A DNA stretch of 15,879 nt from UBA1563 sp041667115 (GTDB taxonomy: Bacteria; Bacteroidota; Ignavibacteria; Ignavibacteriales; Ignavibacteriaceae), in contig JBAYFO010000072.1 in the NCBI GenBank assembly GCA_041667115.1, positions 1-15,879 on the forward strand, read 5' to 3'. The notes under the pieces were generated by a model that saw only the letters and a list, made by a program, of their open reading frames with translations, made no database searches and had not been told where the DNA came from. Shown one piece after another: positions 6,349 to 13,206 of this stretch (positions are counted from its first letter, which is position 1; each line of letters starts with the position of its first letter). Both the position numbers and the translations under genes were made by a program.

Positions 6349-6825
6349 TTATTCCTCTACCACTTCATAAAAACCCATTGCACCGGTCTTTCCTGAAACT
6401 GTATCAGTTCTTCCTGCTACTGTCATGTGATTTCTGGCAATTGTAACTCTTCTTCCTGCTACTGTCACGTGATTTCTCGCAATTGTAACACTTCTTCCTG
6501 CTATTGTCACATGATTTCCTGCAACTGTAACTTTACTTCCTGTTACTGTCACGTGATTTCTGGCAACTGTAACTTTACTTCCTGTTACTGCTACTTCATT
6601 TCCTGCAATTGTAAGGATTCATCTTTTTATTGCCACTACATTTCCTGCAACTGCAAGGATTCATCTTTTCACTGTAACTTTTTTTCTTTTACCTGTAATC
6701 ACTTAAAATTCCGGTGACATTCCGTTTTCCACAAATGCCACACTTCTAGATTATGATGTCATTCCTTTCTCTATAAACGTCAGGGTTCATAAGCTTAATG
6801 CCATGTTATCTCTTTCAAATACCAT
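6349..6825 (-). pseudogene. Decayed heptapeptide-repeat protein
   Basis: Read on the minus strand from an ATG at 6823-6825, the frame gives about 22 seven-residue units. It begins MVFERDN, MALSL and ends in units such as VTIARNH, VTVAGRR, MTVAGRT, then MGFYEVVEE and TAA. The general pattern is x-V/M-T/A-V/I/F-A/E-G/R/K-N/R. Five stops interrupt it, at 6619-6621, 6661-6663, 6703-6705, 6751-6753 and 6787-6789; the first three are exactly 42 bp apart. The last 67 residues (6349-6552) are uninterrupted and could still be expressed from a GTG, although no ribosome binding site supports this. The heptad could form a beta-solenoid or a simple amphipathic strand array; no named family is recognised. 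It could instead be a non-coding 21-bp repeat whose length happens to keep frame. Confidence 0.5.
6384..6698. repeat. 21-bp tandem repeat, 15 clear units with 42-bp higher order
   Basis: Fifteen consecutive 21-bp units start at 6384. Two types alternate for most of the array: one around TTCCTGCTACTGTCA and one around TTTCTGGCAATTGTAA, giving a 42-bp super-unit. Units become degenerate toward the right, and traces (21-bp-phased GTCA/GCCA endings) continue to about 6825. Because 21 is a multiple of three, every frame shows a seven-residue periodicity, including a Cys-rich plus-strand frame that is probably not a gene. Confidence 0.88.
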
Positions 6826-6953
6826 TTCATTAATACATACTTTCCGTTTTCTTTATTTCCGTCAACCTGTTTCTTATACTCCTTTAATCCCTGATCTGGC
6901 AAATCCGGAACCAAATAGTTGCTAATCATCGGTTGGATGATAAGTGGCTGCAT
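6795..6953 (-). CDS. Possible small hypothetical protein (52 codons)
   Basis: ATG at 6951-6953 to TAA at 6795-6797. The product begins MQPLIIQPMISNYLVPDLPD and ends KYVLMKWYLKEITWH. Residue composition looks protein-like, but there is no ribosome binding site and no family is recognised. It overlaps the start of the decayed heptad-repeat frame in a different phase. It may be a fragment of a lost gene or a chance frame. Confidence 0.2.
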   Translation of the reverse strand: MQPLIIQPMISNYLVPDLPDQGLKEYKKQVDGNKENGKYVLMKWYLKEITWH

Positions 6954-7492
6954 GTCTAAATGAAAATGATTAAGACGTTAAATAATTTAAAATTGAAGTT
7001 ATTCGTCTTTCTATTTTATTTTAATCAAACATACAGCCGCGCAATCATTCAGCTAAAGCTCTCACTATTCCTTTTACTGAATAAATATTTTGCTTACTAA
7101 TTACTAATTAGCCTACTCTTGCTTATTGTTTCTGCGGGATACCGCGATTTGTTTTTGAGATTGTTTGAAGGATCAACTGCCGGAGATAAAACTTGACAAC
7201 AGGATGCAGTTGACCCTTTAACTAAATATATTTATTGGAGGATGAATTTATTTGGAGTGGAATACTAAACAAATTTATGTTTAGCTTGTTGTAGAACGAA
7301 AACCGATTCTTCACCGAAAACTTCTTCATAATAAAATGCCCGCAATTAATTATTATAATGAATTCAGGAAAGGAAACCCGTAAAAAGAAAATCTTCCCAT
7401 TTCCGTAATTAATTTAAAAAATAAATTTATTAAACAAAAATCGACTGAAATCATTTTTTTTGAAAAAAAGTTCCATTCAACTCAATTATTTT
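6954..7492. other. Gene-free stretch upstream of the nuo operon
   Basis: AT-rich sequence with no supported coding frame on either strand. A short direct repeat of TTACTAA/TTACTAATTAG lies around 7095-7112. A GGAGG near 7236-7240 precedes only an eight-codon frame. The final 100 bases are strongly A/T-rich and lead into the nuoA promoter. Confidence 0.5.
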
Positions 7493-7522
7493 TTGACATT
7501 GTTTTTAATAATGCTAAATTTG
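7493..7522 (+). promoter_or_regulatory. Bacteroidota-type promoter of the nuo operon
   Basis: TTG at 7493-7495 and TAAATTTG at 7515-7522 are separated by exactly 19 bases, matching the TTG-N19-TAnnTTTG promoter used by the primary sigma factor in Bacteroidota. Transcription would start near 7529, leaving a leader of roughly 18 bases before the nuoA ATG. It is the only good promoter seen before the operon, so it probably drives all genes from nuoA onward. Confidence 0.65.
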
Positions 7523-7546
7523 AAAACAAAATTTTAAGAAACATCC

Positions 7547-7981
7547 ATGCTTACAGAATTCGGAAAAATTTTCGCTTTTATGTTGATTGCAATTATCTTT
7601 GTAGTTGTAACAATATTCGTATCGAAACTTATTAGACCTGCCCGACCAACTAAAGAAAAATTGCTGATCTATGAATGCGGTGAAAATCCCGAAGGTACTC
7701 CCTGGGTTAAATTTAATATCCGTTTTTACGTGGTCGCTCTCATCTTTCTCATTTTTGATGTGGAAGTTGTCTTGTTAGTCCCCTGGACGGTAGTTTACCA
7801 GCAATATGGTATAGCCGGTTATTTTATCGGTGTCTTTTTCTTATTCTTTTTAGGTCTGGGAATGGCTTATGAATGGAAGAAAGGGGATCTTGAATGGGCT
7901 CGCCCGTATCCTCAAAGTTCTAAAATGAAAAATGCAGTGCAAGAAGTTGACGTTTCTTTCCAAGTAACAAGTGAAAAGTAA
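7547..7981 (+). CDS. nuoA: NADH-quinone oxidoreductase subunit A
   Basis: Encodes 144 residues with three membrane helices (about 8-29, 60-84, 88-108). The segment YECGENPEGTPWVKFNIRFY (43-62) and the following LIFDVEVVLLVPW are the NuoA signature; the loop between helices 1 and 2 contacts NuoD/NuoH near the quinone entry in known structures. It is the first gene of the operon, with a short leader and no obvious Shine-Dalgarno site, as is common in Bacteroidota. The last codons, encoding QVTSEK, fall inside a 14-bp direct repeat (7962-7992), so the C-terminal tail is repeat-derived and longer than the functional domain needs. Confidence 0.97.
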   Translation: MLTEFGKIFAFMLIAIIFVVVTIFVSKLIRPARPTKEKLLIYECGENPEGTPWVKFNIRFYVVALIFLIFDVEVVLLVPWTVVYQQYGIAGYFIGVFFLFFLGLGMAYEWKKGDLEWARPYPQSSKMKNAVQEVDVSFQVTSEK

Positions 7982-8028
7982 CAAGTGAAAAGATATTTCT
8001 TTCTACTTGAAGCTTTCCACTTTCTACT
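7962..8028. repeat. Direct and inverted repeat spanning the nuoA end and nuoA-nuoB gap
   Basis: AAGTAACAAGTGAA occurs twice in tandem (7962-7975, 7976-7989) followed by AAG. An imperfect inverted partner, CTTTCCACTTTCTACT, lies at 8013-8028. The first copy encodes the last residues of NuoA and the nuoA stop falls in the second copy. This word-like low-complexity style is similar to the flanks of the four-helix-bundle element at 12465-12884 but uses different words. Confidence 0.65.
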
Positions 8029-8073
8029 CTAATAAAGTTTAACGAATGATTTTTATAATTAACTGAGTGTAGA

Positions 8074-8565
8074 ATGGGTCTTTTAGATAAAGAATTTAGC
8101 GACGATAACATTGTTATAACAAAAGTTGAGGACCTCTTAAATTGGGCTAGATTATCTTCCCTCTGGCAGATGAGCTTCGGACTCGCTTGCTGCGCTATCG
8201 AAATGATGGCAACTTCAGCTTCACACTACGATTTTGACCGGTTTGGCGTTATCCCCCGCCCTTCTCCACGCCAGGCAGATATTATTATTATCTCCGGTAC
8301 CGTTACCTTCAAAATGGCTATCCGTATTAAAAGAATTTATGAACAAATGCCCGACCCTAAATATATTATTTCTATGGGAAGCTGCTCAAACTGCGGTGGT
8401 CCTTATTGGGAACACGGCTATCACGTTTTGAAAGGTATTGATAGAATTATTCCGGTTGACGTTTATGTCCCCGGTTGTCCCCCTAGACCCGAAGCTCTAT
8501 TAGAAGGTCTCTTGACTCTCCAGGATAAAATTAGAAAAGAAACGTTGGTAAAAAAAGCCGTATGA
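8074..8565 (+). CDS. nuoB: NADH-quinone oxidoreductase subunit B (N2 cluster)
   Basis: Encodes 163 residues and is the peripheral-arm subunit that holds the terminal 4Fe-4S cluster N2, which passes electrons to quinone. The ligands are visible: Cys39-Cys40 in FGLACCAIEMM, Cys104 in SMGSCSNCGG and Cys135 in VPGCPPRPEAL. FDRFGVIPRPSPRQAD is the usual loop facing the quinone pocket. The length is typical of short NuoB proteins. Its final codons overlap nuoC by four bases (ATGA at 8562-8565), indicating coupled translation. The 92-bp gap from nuoA holds repeat DNA. Confidence 0.98.
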   Translation: MGLLDKEFSDDNIVITKVEDLLNWARLSSLWQMSFGLACCAIEMMATSASHYDFDRFGVIPRPSPRQADIIIISGTVTFKMAIRIKRIYEQMPDPKYIISMGSCSNCGGPYWEHGYHVLKGIDRIIPVDVYVPGCPPRPEALLEGLLTLQDKIRKETLVKKAV

Positions 8566-9092
8566 AATCCTCAGAAGAAATATTTGCGATCTTAAAAGAA
8601 AAGTTCGGCGACGCCGTTCTTGATCTGAATACAAAATTACCAAAGGAAGCGGTAATTGAAGTTGCCCCTCTAAAAGTAACCGATATTTGTTGGTTCCTTA
8701 GAGATCAAGAGGAATTACTCTTTGATAATCTGATCCTCCTTACCGGTTTAGATGACGACAATGCCGAAAAAGTAAAATTAGAAGATGGAACTACAGAAAC
8801 TAAAGGGGGAACATTTTCTGTCGTTTATCATTTAGAAAGTATGACATTAAGGCATAAACTTGTGCTTCGAACTTCTACAAGTAAAGATAATCCTGAAGTA
8901 GAAACGGTAAGCAAAGTTTGGGCTTGCGCCGACTGGCATGAACGTGAAGCCTTTGACATGTTTGGAATTAAATTCCTTAATCATCCCGATCTTCGCAGAA
9001 TTTTGATGCCTTATGATTGGGAAGGCGGTTATCCTTTGAGAAAAGACTACAAAAACCCGGAATTTTATCAAGGAATGAAAGTGCCTTATTAA
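8562..9092 (+). CDS. nuoC: NADH-quinone oxidoreductase subunit C
   Basis: Encodes 176 residues and corresponds to the 30-kDa subunit of the hydrophilic arm. The signature WHEREAFDMFGIKFLNHPDL (about 127-146) and the closing RRILMPYDWEGGYPLRKDY are typical. It is a separate gene, not fused to nuoD as in Escherichia coli. The ATGA overlap with nuoB supports the start. A repeat element of about 95 bp separates it from nuoD. Confidence 0.97.
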   Translation: MKSSEEIFAILKEKFGDAVLDLNTKLPKEAVIEVAPLKVTDICWFLRDQEELLFDNLILLTGLDDDNAEKVKLEDGTTETKGGTFSVVYHLESMTLRHKLVLRTSTSKDNPEVETVSKVWACADWHEREAFDMFGIKFLNHPDLRRILMPYDWEGGYPLRKDYKNPEFYQGMKVPY

Positions 9093-9098
9093 GTTGTT

Positions 9099-9193
9099 GG
9101 TTTTCAGTCGTCAGTTATCAGAAAATAATTGAAAACTGATTGCTGATAACTAAGAACTAATTACTGAAAACTAATTACTGATAACTGTTAACT
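9099..9193. mobile_element. ORF-less relative of the four-helix-bundle element, between nuoC and nuoD
   Basis: The left end GTTTTCAGTCGTCAGT, then T, then ATCAG, matches the left flank of the element at 12465-12884 with one difference. The right end shares GAAAACTAATTACTG with the right flank of that element. The interior is built from the same words (TTTTCAG, CAGTTATCAG, TAATTACTG and their complements) and can fold on itself: GTTTTCAGT and AGTTATCAG recur inverted at the other end. It looks like a MITE-like derivative or a solo scar, lacking the coding part. Confidence 0.6.
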
Positions 9194-9201
9194 AAAGATT
9201 T

Positions 9202-10302
9202 ATGCTAAAAACCGAACACATGGTCCTTAATATGGGACCGCAACATCCCTCAACCCACGGAGTTCTAAGATTAGAATTAGAACTTGAAGGTGAGATAATA
9301 ACAAAAGTAACTCCTCATCTTGGTTACCTGCATCGTTGCTTCGAAAAGCACTGCGAAGCAATGACCTATCCGCAAATTATTCCTTACGTAGATCGTCTGG
9401 ACTACCTTGCGTCTATGGATAATGAGTTAGGGTATGCGGTTGCTGTTGAGAGACTCCTTGATATTAAGGTTCCCGAAAGAGTTGAGTATATTCGTGTAAT
9501 TATGGCGGAACTCCAAAGAATTGCCTCCCACCTGGTGGCTGTTGGAACTTATGGAATTGATATCGGCGCTTTTACTCCTTTCCTCTATTGTTTCCGTGAC
9601 CGCGAAAGGATCATTACACTCTTTGAAAAAACCTGCGGCGCCCGGTTACTCTATAATTATATCTGGGTTGGCGGTCTTTCTCACGATCTTCCGGTCAATT
9701 TTGTAAACGAAACAAGAGATTTCTTAAAAGATTTTAAAAAGACGATAATTGAGATTAATAACCTGCTTTCTTATAATAAAATCTTTATTGAAAGAACGGC
9801 GAATGTTGGAGTTCTTAATATTGAATCTGCAATTAATTACGGCATTACCGGTCCAAATCTTCGCGCAAGCGGACTAAAATGGGATATCCGACGTGATGAT
9901 CCCTATTCTATCTATGATAGATTTGATTTCGAAATCCCTGTCGGAAAAGGATTACATGGACAAGTTGGAGATTGTTGGGATAGATACTTCTTACGTGTTC
10001 AAGAAATGGAACAAAGTATTAGAATTATTGAACAAGCGTTAGACCAATTACCCGAAGGAGAAATCACTTCGGCATTACCTAAAAGAATAAAACCTGTTGA
10101 AGGACAAATTTATTCGCGTGTTGAAAATCCTAAAGGAGAACTTGGCTTTTTCATTGTAAGCAAAGGGCAATTGCAACCGTTTAGAGTTAAAGTCCGTCCC
10201 CCGTCATTTGTTAATCTTAGTGTTATTGGAGAATTATGCAAGGGACATCTCATTGCAGACGTCGTTGCAATTCTCGGAAGTATCGATATTGTATTAGGAT
10301 AG
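9202..10302 (+). CDS. nuoD: NADH-quinone oxidoreductase subunit D, C-terminus shortened by an amber codon
   Basis: Encodes 366 residues and is the 49-kDa subunit that forms the quinone pocket with NuoB and NuoH. GPQHPSTHG (12-20) carries His19 and YVDRLDYL (62-69) carries Tyr68; their spacing equals that of the quinone-headgroup His/Tyr pair of Thermus Nqo4. The fold is complete up to SIDIVLG. Family members end GEVDR. Here GGA is followed by TAG, then GTT GAC CGA TGA in the same frame, with that TGA overlapping the nuoH ATG. One G-to-T change (GAG to TAG) would explain the loss of EVDR. It could be a real truncation, amber read-through, or a sequencing error. The start ATG follows repeat DNA and lacks a clear ribosome binding site. 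Confidence 0.95.
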   Translation: MLKTEHMVLNMGPQHPSTHGVLRLELELEGEIITKVTPHLGYLHRCFEKHCEAMTYPQIIPYVDRLDYLASMDNELGYAVAVERLLDIKVPERVEYIRVIMAELQRIASHLVAVGTYGIDIGAFTPFLYCFRDRERIITLFEKTCGARLLYNYIWVGGLSHDLPVNFVNETRDFLKDFKKTIIEINNLLSYNKIFIERTANVGVLNIESAINYGITGPNLRASGLKWDIRRDDPYSIYDRFDFEIPVGKGLHGQVGDCWDRYFLRVQEMEQSIRIIEQALDQLPEGEITSALPKRIKPVEGQIYSRVENPKGELGFFIVSKGQLQPFRVKVRPPSFVNLSVIGELCKGHLIADVVAILGSIDIVLG

Positions 10303-10310
10303 GTTGACCG

Positions 10311-11381
10311 ATGATATACGAATTTCTTGCAAACTTGTTTGGCAGTGGTGTTATAGCATCCTTTATCTCTGGAGCGCTGCCGGTTGTTTTCATCGCGATT
10401 TTCACTCTGTTTGCCGTTTGGCTTGAAAGAAAAGTCTCCGCTCACATGCAAGATAGACTCGGTCCAATGAGAGTTGGTTACCACGGCTGGCTGCAGACTT
10501 TTGCCGATATTTTGAAACTTCTCCAAAAAGAAGACATTACAGCAACTGATACCGATAAAAAACTTTTTAATATTGCCCCTGTCCTAACTTTTATGGGAAG
10601 TTACGCTGCATTTGCCGCTATTCCCTTCTCTTCTGCATATATTGGAAGCGGAATCGATCTAGGAATTCTTTACATTGTTGCTGTTTCCGGGTTGGTTGTT
10701 GCCGGTATTCTTATGGCTGGATGGGCTTCCAATAACAAGTATTCACTTTACGGTGCAGTTCGGTCTGCCGCACAAGTTATAAGTTATGAAATACCTACGG
10801 TAATTGTAATTTTAACCGTTGTTGTGGTAATTGGTTCTCTAAATTTGACAAAAATAACAGAGTTTCAAACAAGTCGATTCTGGGATTGGATGATCTTTGG
10901 CGGAAGTGTTGCAGGAATTAAAAAATTTATCTTACTTCCTTTCATGATGATTGGATTTATCATCCTCTATATTAGTTCACTCGCCGAAACAAACAGAACC
11001 CCATTTGATATTCCCGAAGCTGAGTCTGAGTTAGTCGGTGGTTATCATACAGAATATTCCGGAATTAAATTCACAATGTTTTTCCTCTCGGAATATGCTA
11101 ACATGTTTGCGGTATCGGCTGTAGCATCGGCTCTCTTTTTCGGCGGATATCATTCTCCATTCGGATATTTAGGCAATTTACTAGGAGTTTCCTGGCTTGT
11201 TCCTATAGAACAGTTTTTCTGGTTCACTATAAAAGGAACTTTTTTCGTATTTGTACAAATGTGGCTGAGATGGACACTTCCCCGTCTCCGTGTTGATCAG
11301 TTAATGACGTTGTGTTGGAAATATTTAATTCCAATTGCTTTTGTAAATTTCTTAATTGTTGCATTAATAATGGTTTTATAA
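10311..11381 (+). CDS. nuoH: NADH-quinone oxidoreductase subunit H
   Basis: Encodes 356 residues with about eight membrane helices. It is the membrane subunit that forms the quinone entry tunnel against NuoB/NuoD. Signatures are AVWLERKVSAHMQDRLGPMR (about 43-62), with the loop GWLQTFADILKLLQKED after it, and SLAETNRTPFDIPEAESELV, rich in the Glu residues of the E-channel. The start is firm: an ancestral four-base overlap with nuoD (ATGA, 10311-10314) is still visible although nuoD now stops eight bases earlier. Length and composition are typical. It directly follows nuoD, where nuoE, nuoF and nuoG would lie in 14-subunit operons. Confidence 0.97.
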   Translation: MIYEFLANLFGSGVIASFISGALPVVFIAIFTLFAVWLERKVSAHMQDRLGPMRVGYHGWLQTFADILKLLQKEDITATDTDKKLFNIAPVLTFMGSYAAFAAIPFSSAYIGSGIDLGILYIVAVSGLVVAGILMAGWASNNKYSLYGAVRSAAQVISYEIPTVIVILTVVVVIGSLNLTKITEFQTSRFWDWMIFGGSVAGIKKFILLPFMMIGFIILYISSLAETNRTPFDIPEAESELVGGYHTEYSGIKFTMFFLSEYANMFAVSAVASALFFGGYHSPFGYLGNLLGVSWLVPIEQFFWFTIKGTFFVFVQMWLRWTLPRLRVDQLMTLCWKYLIPIAFVNFLIVALIMVL

Positions 11382-11384
11382 TTA

Positions 11385-11966
11385 ATGAGAGAATATTTAA
11401 ATAACATTAAAGACGGATTGGTTACTGTTTTCATCGGAATGAAAATTACGTTCATGCATTTGTTCACTCCGTCGGTAACTATTCAATATCCAAGCGTAAA
11501 AGTTCCTATGGTGGAGCGGGTACGGAATCGCTTATTTGTGAATATGGATGATTGCATCGGCTGCGATCAATGCGCCCGTGCTTGTCCCGTAAACTGTATC
11601 TCAATTGATACGGTAAAAGGACTACCAACCGAGGACCTTGGTAAAACTTCTCAAGGGAAGAAAAAAGCGTTGTGGGTAACCAAGTTCGATATCGATTTTG
11701 CCAAATGCTGTTACTGCCAATTGTGCGTTTTCCCTTGTCCAACTGAATGTATTTACATGACGGACGAGTACGAATTTACTAAACTGGAACGAGAAGATCT
11801 TTTGTACAAGTTTGCAACGCTCTCTCCGGAAGAAGTTGAACAAAAGAAAGATAATTTTCAAAAATTTGAAGCTGAAAAAGCTGCGGCAAAGGCTGCTGCT
11901 CCTAAACCGGCGCCTGTTGCAAAACCGACTCCGCCGCCAGCAGAAGAAAGTAAACCAGAGAATTAA
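11385..11966 (+). CDS. nuoI: NADH-quinone oxidoreductase subunit I (two 4Fe-4S clusters)
   Basis: Encodes 193 residues. Two ferredoxin motifs hold clusters N6a and N6b: CIGCDQCARACP (Cys57, 60, 63, 67) and CCYCQLCVFPCP (Cys108, 111, 114, 118). They relay electrons to N2 in NuoB. The N-terminal 50 residues carry the amphipathic segment that docks on NuoH. From about residue 160 there is a low-complexity Ala/Pro/Lys tail (AAAKAAAPKPAPVAKPTPPP) beyond the family core, probably a disordered extension. It begins three bases after nuoH. Confidence 0.97.
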   Translation: MREYLNNIKDGLVTVFIGMKITFMHLFTPSVTIQYPSVKVPMVERVRNRLFVNMDDCIGCDQCARACPVNCISIDTVKGLPTEDLGKTSQGKKKALWVTKFDIDFAKCCYCQLCVFPCPTECIYMTDEYEFTKLEREDLLYKFATLSPEEVEQKKDNFQKFEAEKAAAKAAAPKPAPVAKPTPPPAEESKPEN

Positions 11967-11971
11967 ACATT

Positions 11972-12463
11972 ATGAATTTAGCAGATATTTTATTTTATGT
12001 TTTTGCCGTAATAACGCTTGTTTCGGCATTCTTTGTCGTAACGTTTAAGAATATTATTTATTCGGCTTATTCCCTTTTACTTACATTTCTAGGAGTTGCG
12101 GGAATATATGTTCTTCTCGGTGCCGATTTTATCGCCATTGTGCAGGTAATTGTTTATGTCGGAGGTATTTTAATCCTAATCCTATTCGGTGTAATGTTGA
12201 CAAACAAAATCCAGAATATACCGATTAAGACTGAAGCATCTTTTATTATACCCGCTTCAATTACGGTTGGAGCTTTTGGCGGAATCCTGGTATCAACCTT
12301 TATTAACACCAGGTGGAAATCGATGCCGGCTGAATTGCCTTTTGCAACGTTAACTGATGTCGGTCACCTTTTAATGAACGAATACATTTTGATATTTGAA
12401 TTGCTCGGAATTCTTTTGCTGGTTGCTTTAGTCGGCGCAGCAAGCATTGCGAGAAAACAGTAA
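11972..12463 (+). CDS. nuoJ: NADH-quinone oxidoreductase subunit J
   Basis: Encodes 163 residues with five predicted membrane helices. The segment LGADFIAIVQVIVYVGGILI (about 50-69) is the NuoJ hallmark and contains the helix-3 pi-bulge region that rearranges during turnover in known complex I structures. The final helix ELLGILLLVALVGAASIAR is also typical. It starts five bases after nuoI. Its stop is followed almost at once by the left flank of the inserted four-helix-bundle element. Confidence 0.96.
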   Translation: MNLADILFYVFAVITLVSAFFVVTFKNIIYSAYSLLLTFLGVAGIYVLLGADFIAIVQVIVYVGGILILILFGVMLTNKIQNIPIKTEASFIIPASITVGAFGGILVSTFINTRWKSMPAELPFATLTDVGHLLMNEYILIFELLGILLLVALVGAASIARKQ

Positions 12464-12464
12464 A

Positions 12465-12884
12465 TTAGTTTTCAGTCGTCAGTAATCAGTTTTTAGTTAA
12501 TGAATTAAATGCAAGATTATAAAAAATTAATGGTTTGGCAAAAAGCTCATGCTTTATCATTATTGATTTATAAGATGACTGAAAGTTTCCCAAAACATGA
12601 ATTGTATGGTTTGGTGTCGCAAATTAGAAGAGCTGTTGTTTCAATTGCGACAAATATTGCTGAAGGATCGGGACGAAACTCGAATTTAGATTTTTCGAGA
12701 TTTCTCCAAATTGCTTATGGTTCCGCAAGTGAAGTGGAATATTTGATCTTATTAAGTGCTGAATTAAATTATATCTCTATTGATATTGCAAATAAAATGA
12801 ATGTAGACATTCAAGAAATAAAAAAAATGTTAACTTCTCTGCTAAAAAAACTGAGAACTGAAAACTAATTACTGGAAACTTAAT
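12465..12884. mobile_element. Four-helix-bundle (23S IVS-type) element inserted between nuoJ and nuoK
   Basis: A unit made of a left flank (TTTTCAGTCGTCAGTAATCAG-like words, about 12468-12490), a four-helix-bundle gene, and a right flank (GAACTGAAAACTAATTACTG, 12854-12873). The left flank is nearly identical to the left end of the repeat at 9099-9193, and the right flanks also match. nuoJ and nuoK are directly adjacent in most operons, so this unit is an insertion. Target duplications are not obvious. No transposase is encoded; similar genes with such flanks are scattered in many genomes, and how they move is not settled. Confidence 0.6.
12509..12868 (+). CDS. Four helix bundle protein (S23/IVS-type)
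   Basis: Encodes 119 residues, the usual family length. It starts YKKLMVWQKAHALSLLIYKM, continues with FPKHELYGLVSQIRRAVVSI and then ATNIAEGSGRNS, and has the later SASEVEYLILLSAEL; these are the hallmarks of the family originally found in 23S rRNA intervening sequences and related to the Avd accessory protein of diversity-generating retroelements. No reverse transcriptase or variable repeat lies nearby, so a DGR role is not supported. Its last codons (LRTEN) and stop lie within the right-hand repeat flank. The gene interrupts the nuo operon in the same orientation and is probably co-transcribed with it. Its molecular role is unknown. Confidence 0.9.
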   Translation: MQDYKKLMVWQKAHALSLLIYKMTESFPKHELYGLVSQIRRAVVSIATNIAEGSGRNSNLDFSRFLQIAYGSASEVEYLILLSAELNYISIDIANKMNVDIQEIKKMLTSLLKKLRTEN

Positions 12885-12888
12885 AAAT

Positions 12889-13200
12889 ATGACTTCTATA
12901 GGTTTACAACATTATCTCGTCGTTAGTTCAATTCTTTTTTCACTTGGAATTTTCGGAATTGTAACAAGAAAAAACGCCGTTATGGTTTTGATGGGAATTG
13001 AACTGATTCTTAACTCGGCAAACATTAATTTTATTGCTTTTGCACGGTACGGCAATTTCGGATTTGACGGTCAGTTGATTGCGTTATTCGTTATTATTTT
13101 AGCCGCTGCCGAAGCCGCTATTGCATTAGCCATTGTACTAAATATTTACAAGAATTTCTCCACCGTAAATGTTGATGAAATAGATAATCTGAAAGAATAA
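12889..13200 (+). CDS. nuoK: NADH-quinone oxidoreductase subunit K
   Basis: Encodes 103 residues with three membrane helices, the MrpC-like antiporter-related subunit. The membrane glutamates of the proton path are present: Glu38 in LMGIELILNSANINF and Glu75 in AAAEAAIALAIVL, equivalent to Glu36 and Glu72 of Escherichia coli. The length is normal. It lies just after the right flank of the inserted element, so its translation start now depends on element-adjacent sequence (TTAATAAAT before ATG), with no Shine-Dalgarno match. Confidence 0.97.
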   Translation: MTSIGLQHYLVVSSILFSLGIFGIVTRKNAVMVLMGIELILNSANINFIAFARYGNFGFDGQLIALFVIILAAAEAAIALAIVLNIYKNFSTVNVDEIDNLKE

Positions 13201-13206
13201 TTTTTT

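Noticed and set aside
6384..6698. CRISPR-like array
   Set aside because: Units are directly abutting 21-bp repeats of two alternating types with no unique spacers, and no cas genes are present.
6427..6717. 96-codon Cys-rich heptad frame on the plus strand
   Set aside because: Its periodicity follows from the 21-bp repeat, and the Cys codons (TGC, TGT) are complements of the minus-strand GCA/ACA (Ala/Thr) repeats. No signal peptide or start site supports it.
10300..10314. Frameshift in nuoD
   Set aside because: The frame is intact through VDR and TGA after the TAG; only one codon is altered, so a substitution fits and an insertion or deletion does not.
12509..12868. Diversity-generating retroelement accessory gene (avd)
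   Set aside because: The fold family is shared, but no reverse transcriptase, template repeat or variable repeat is present around it.
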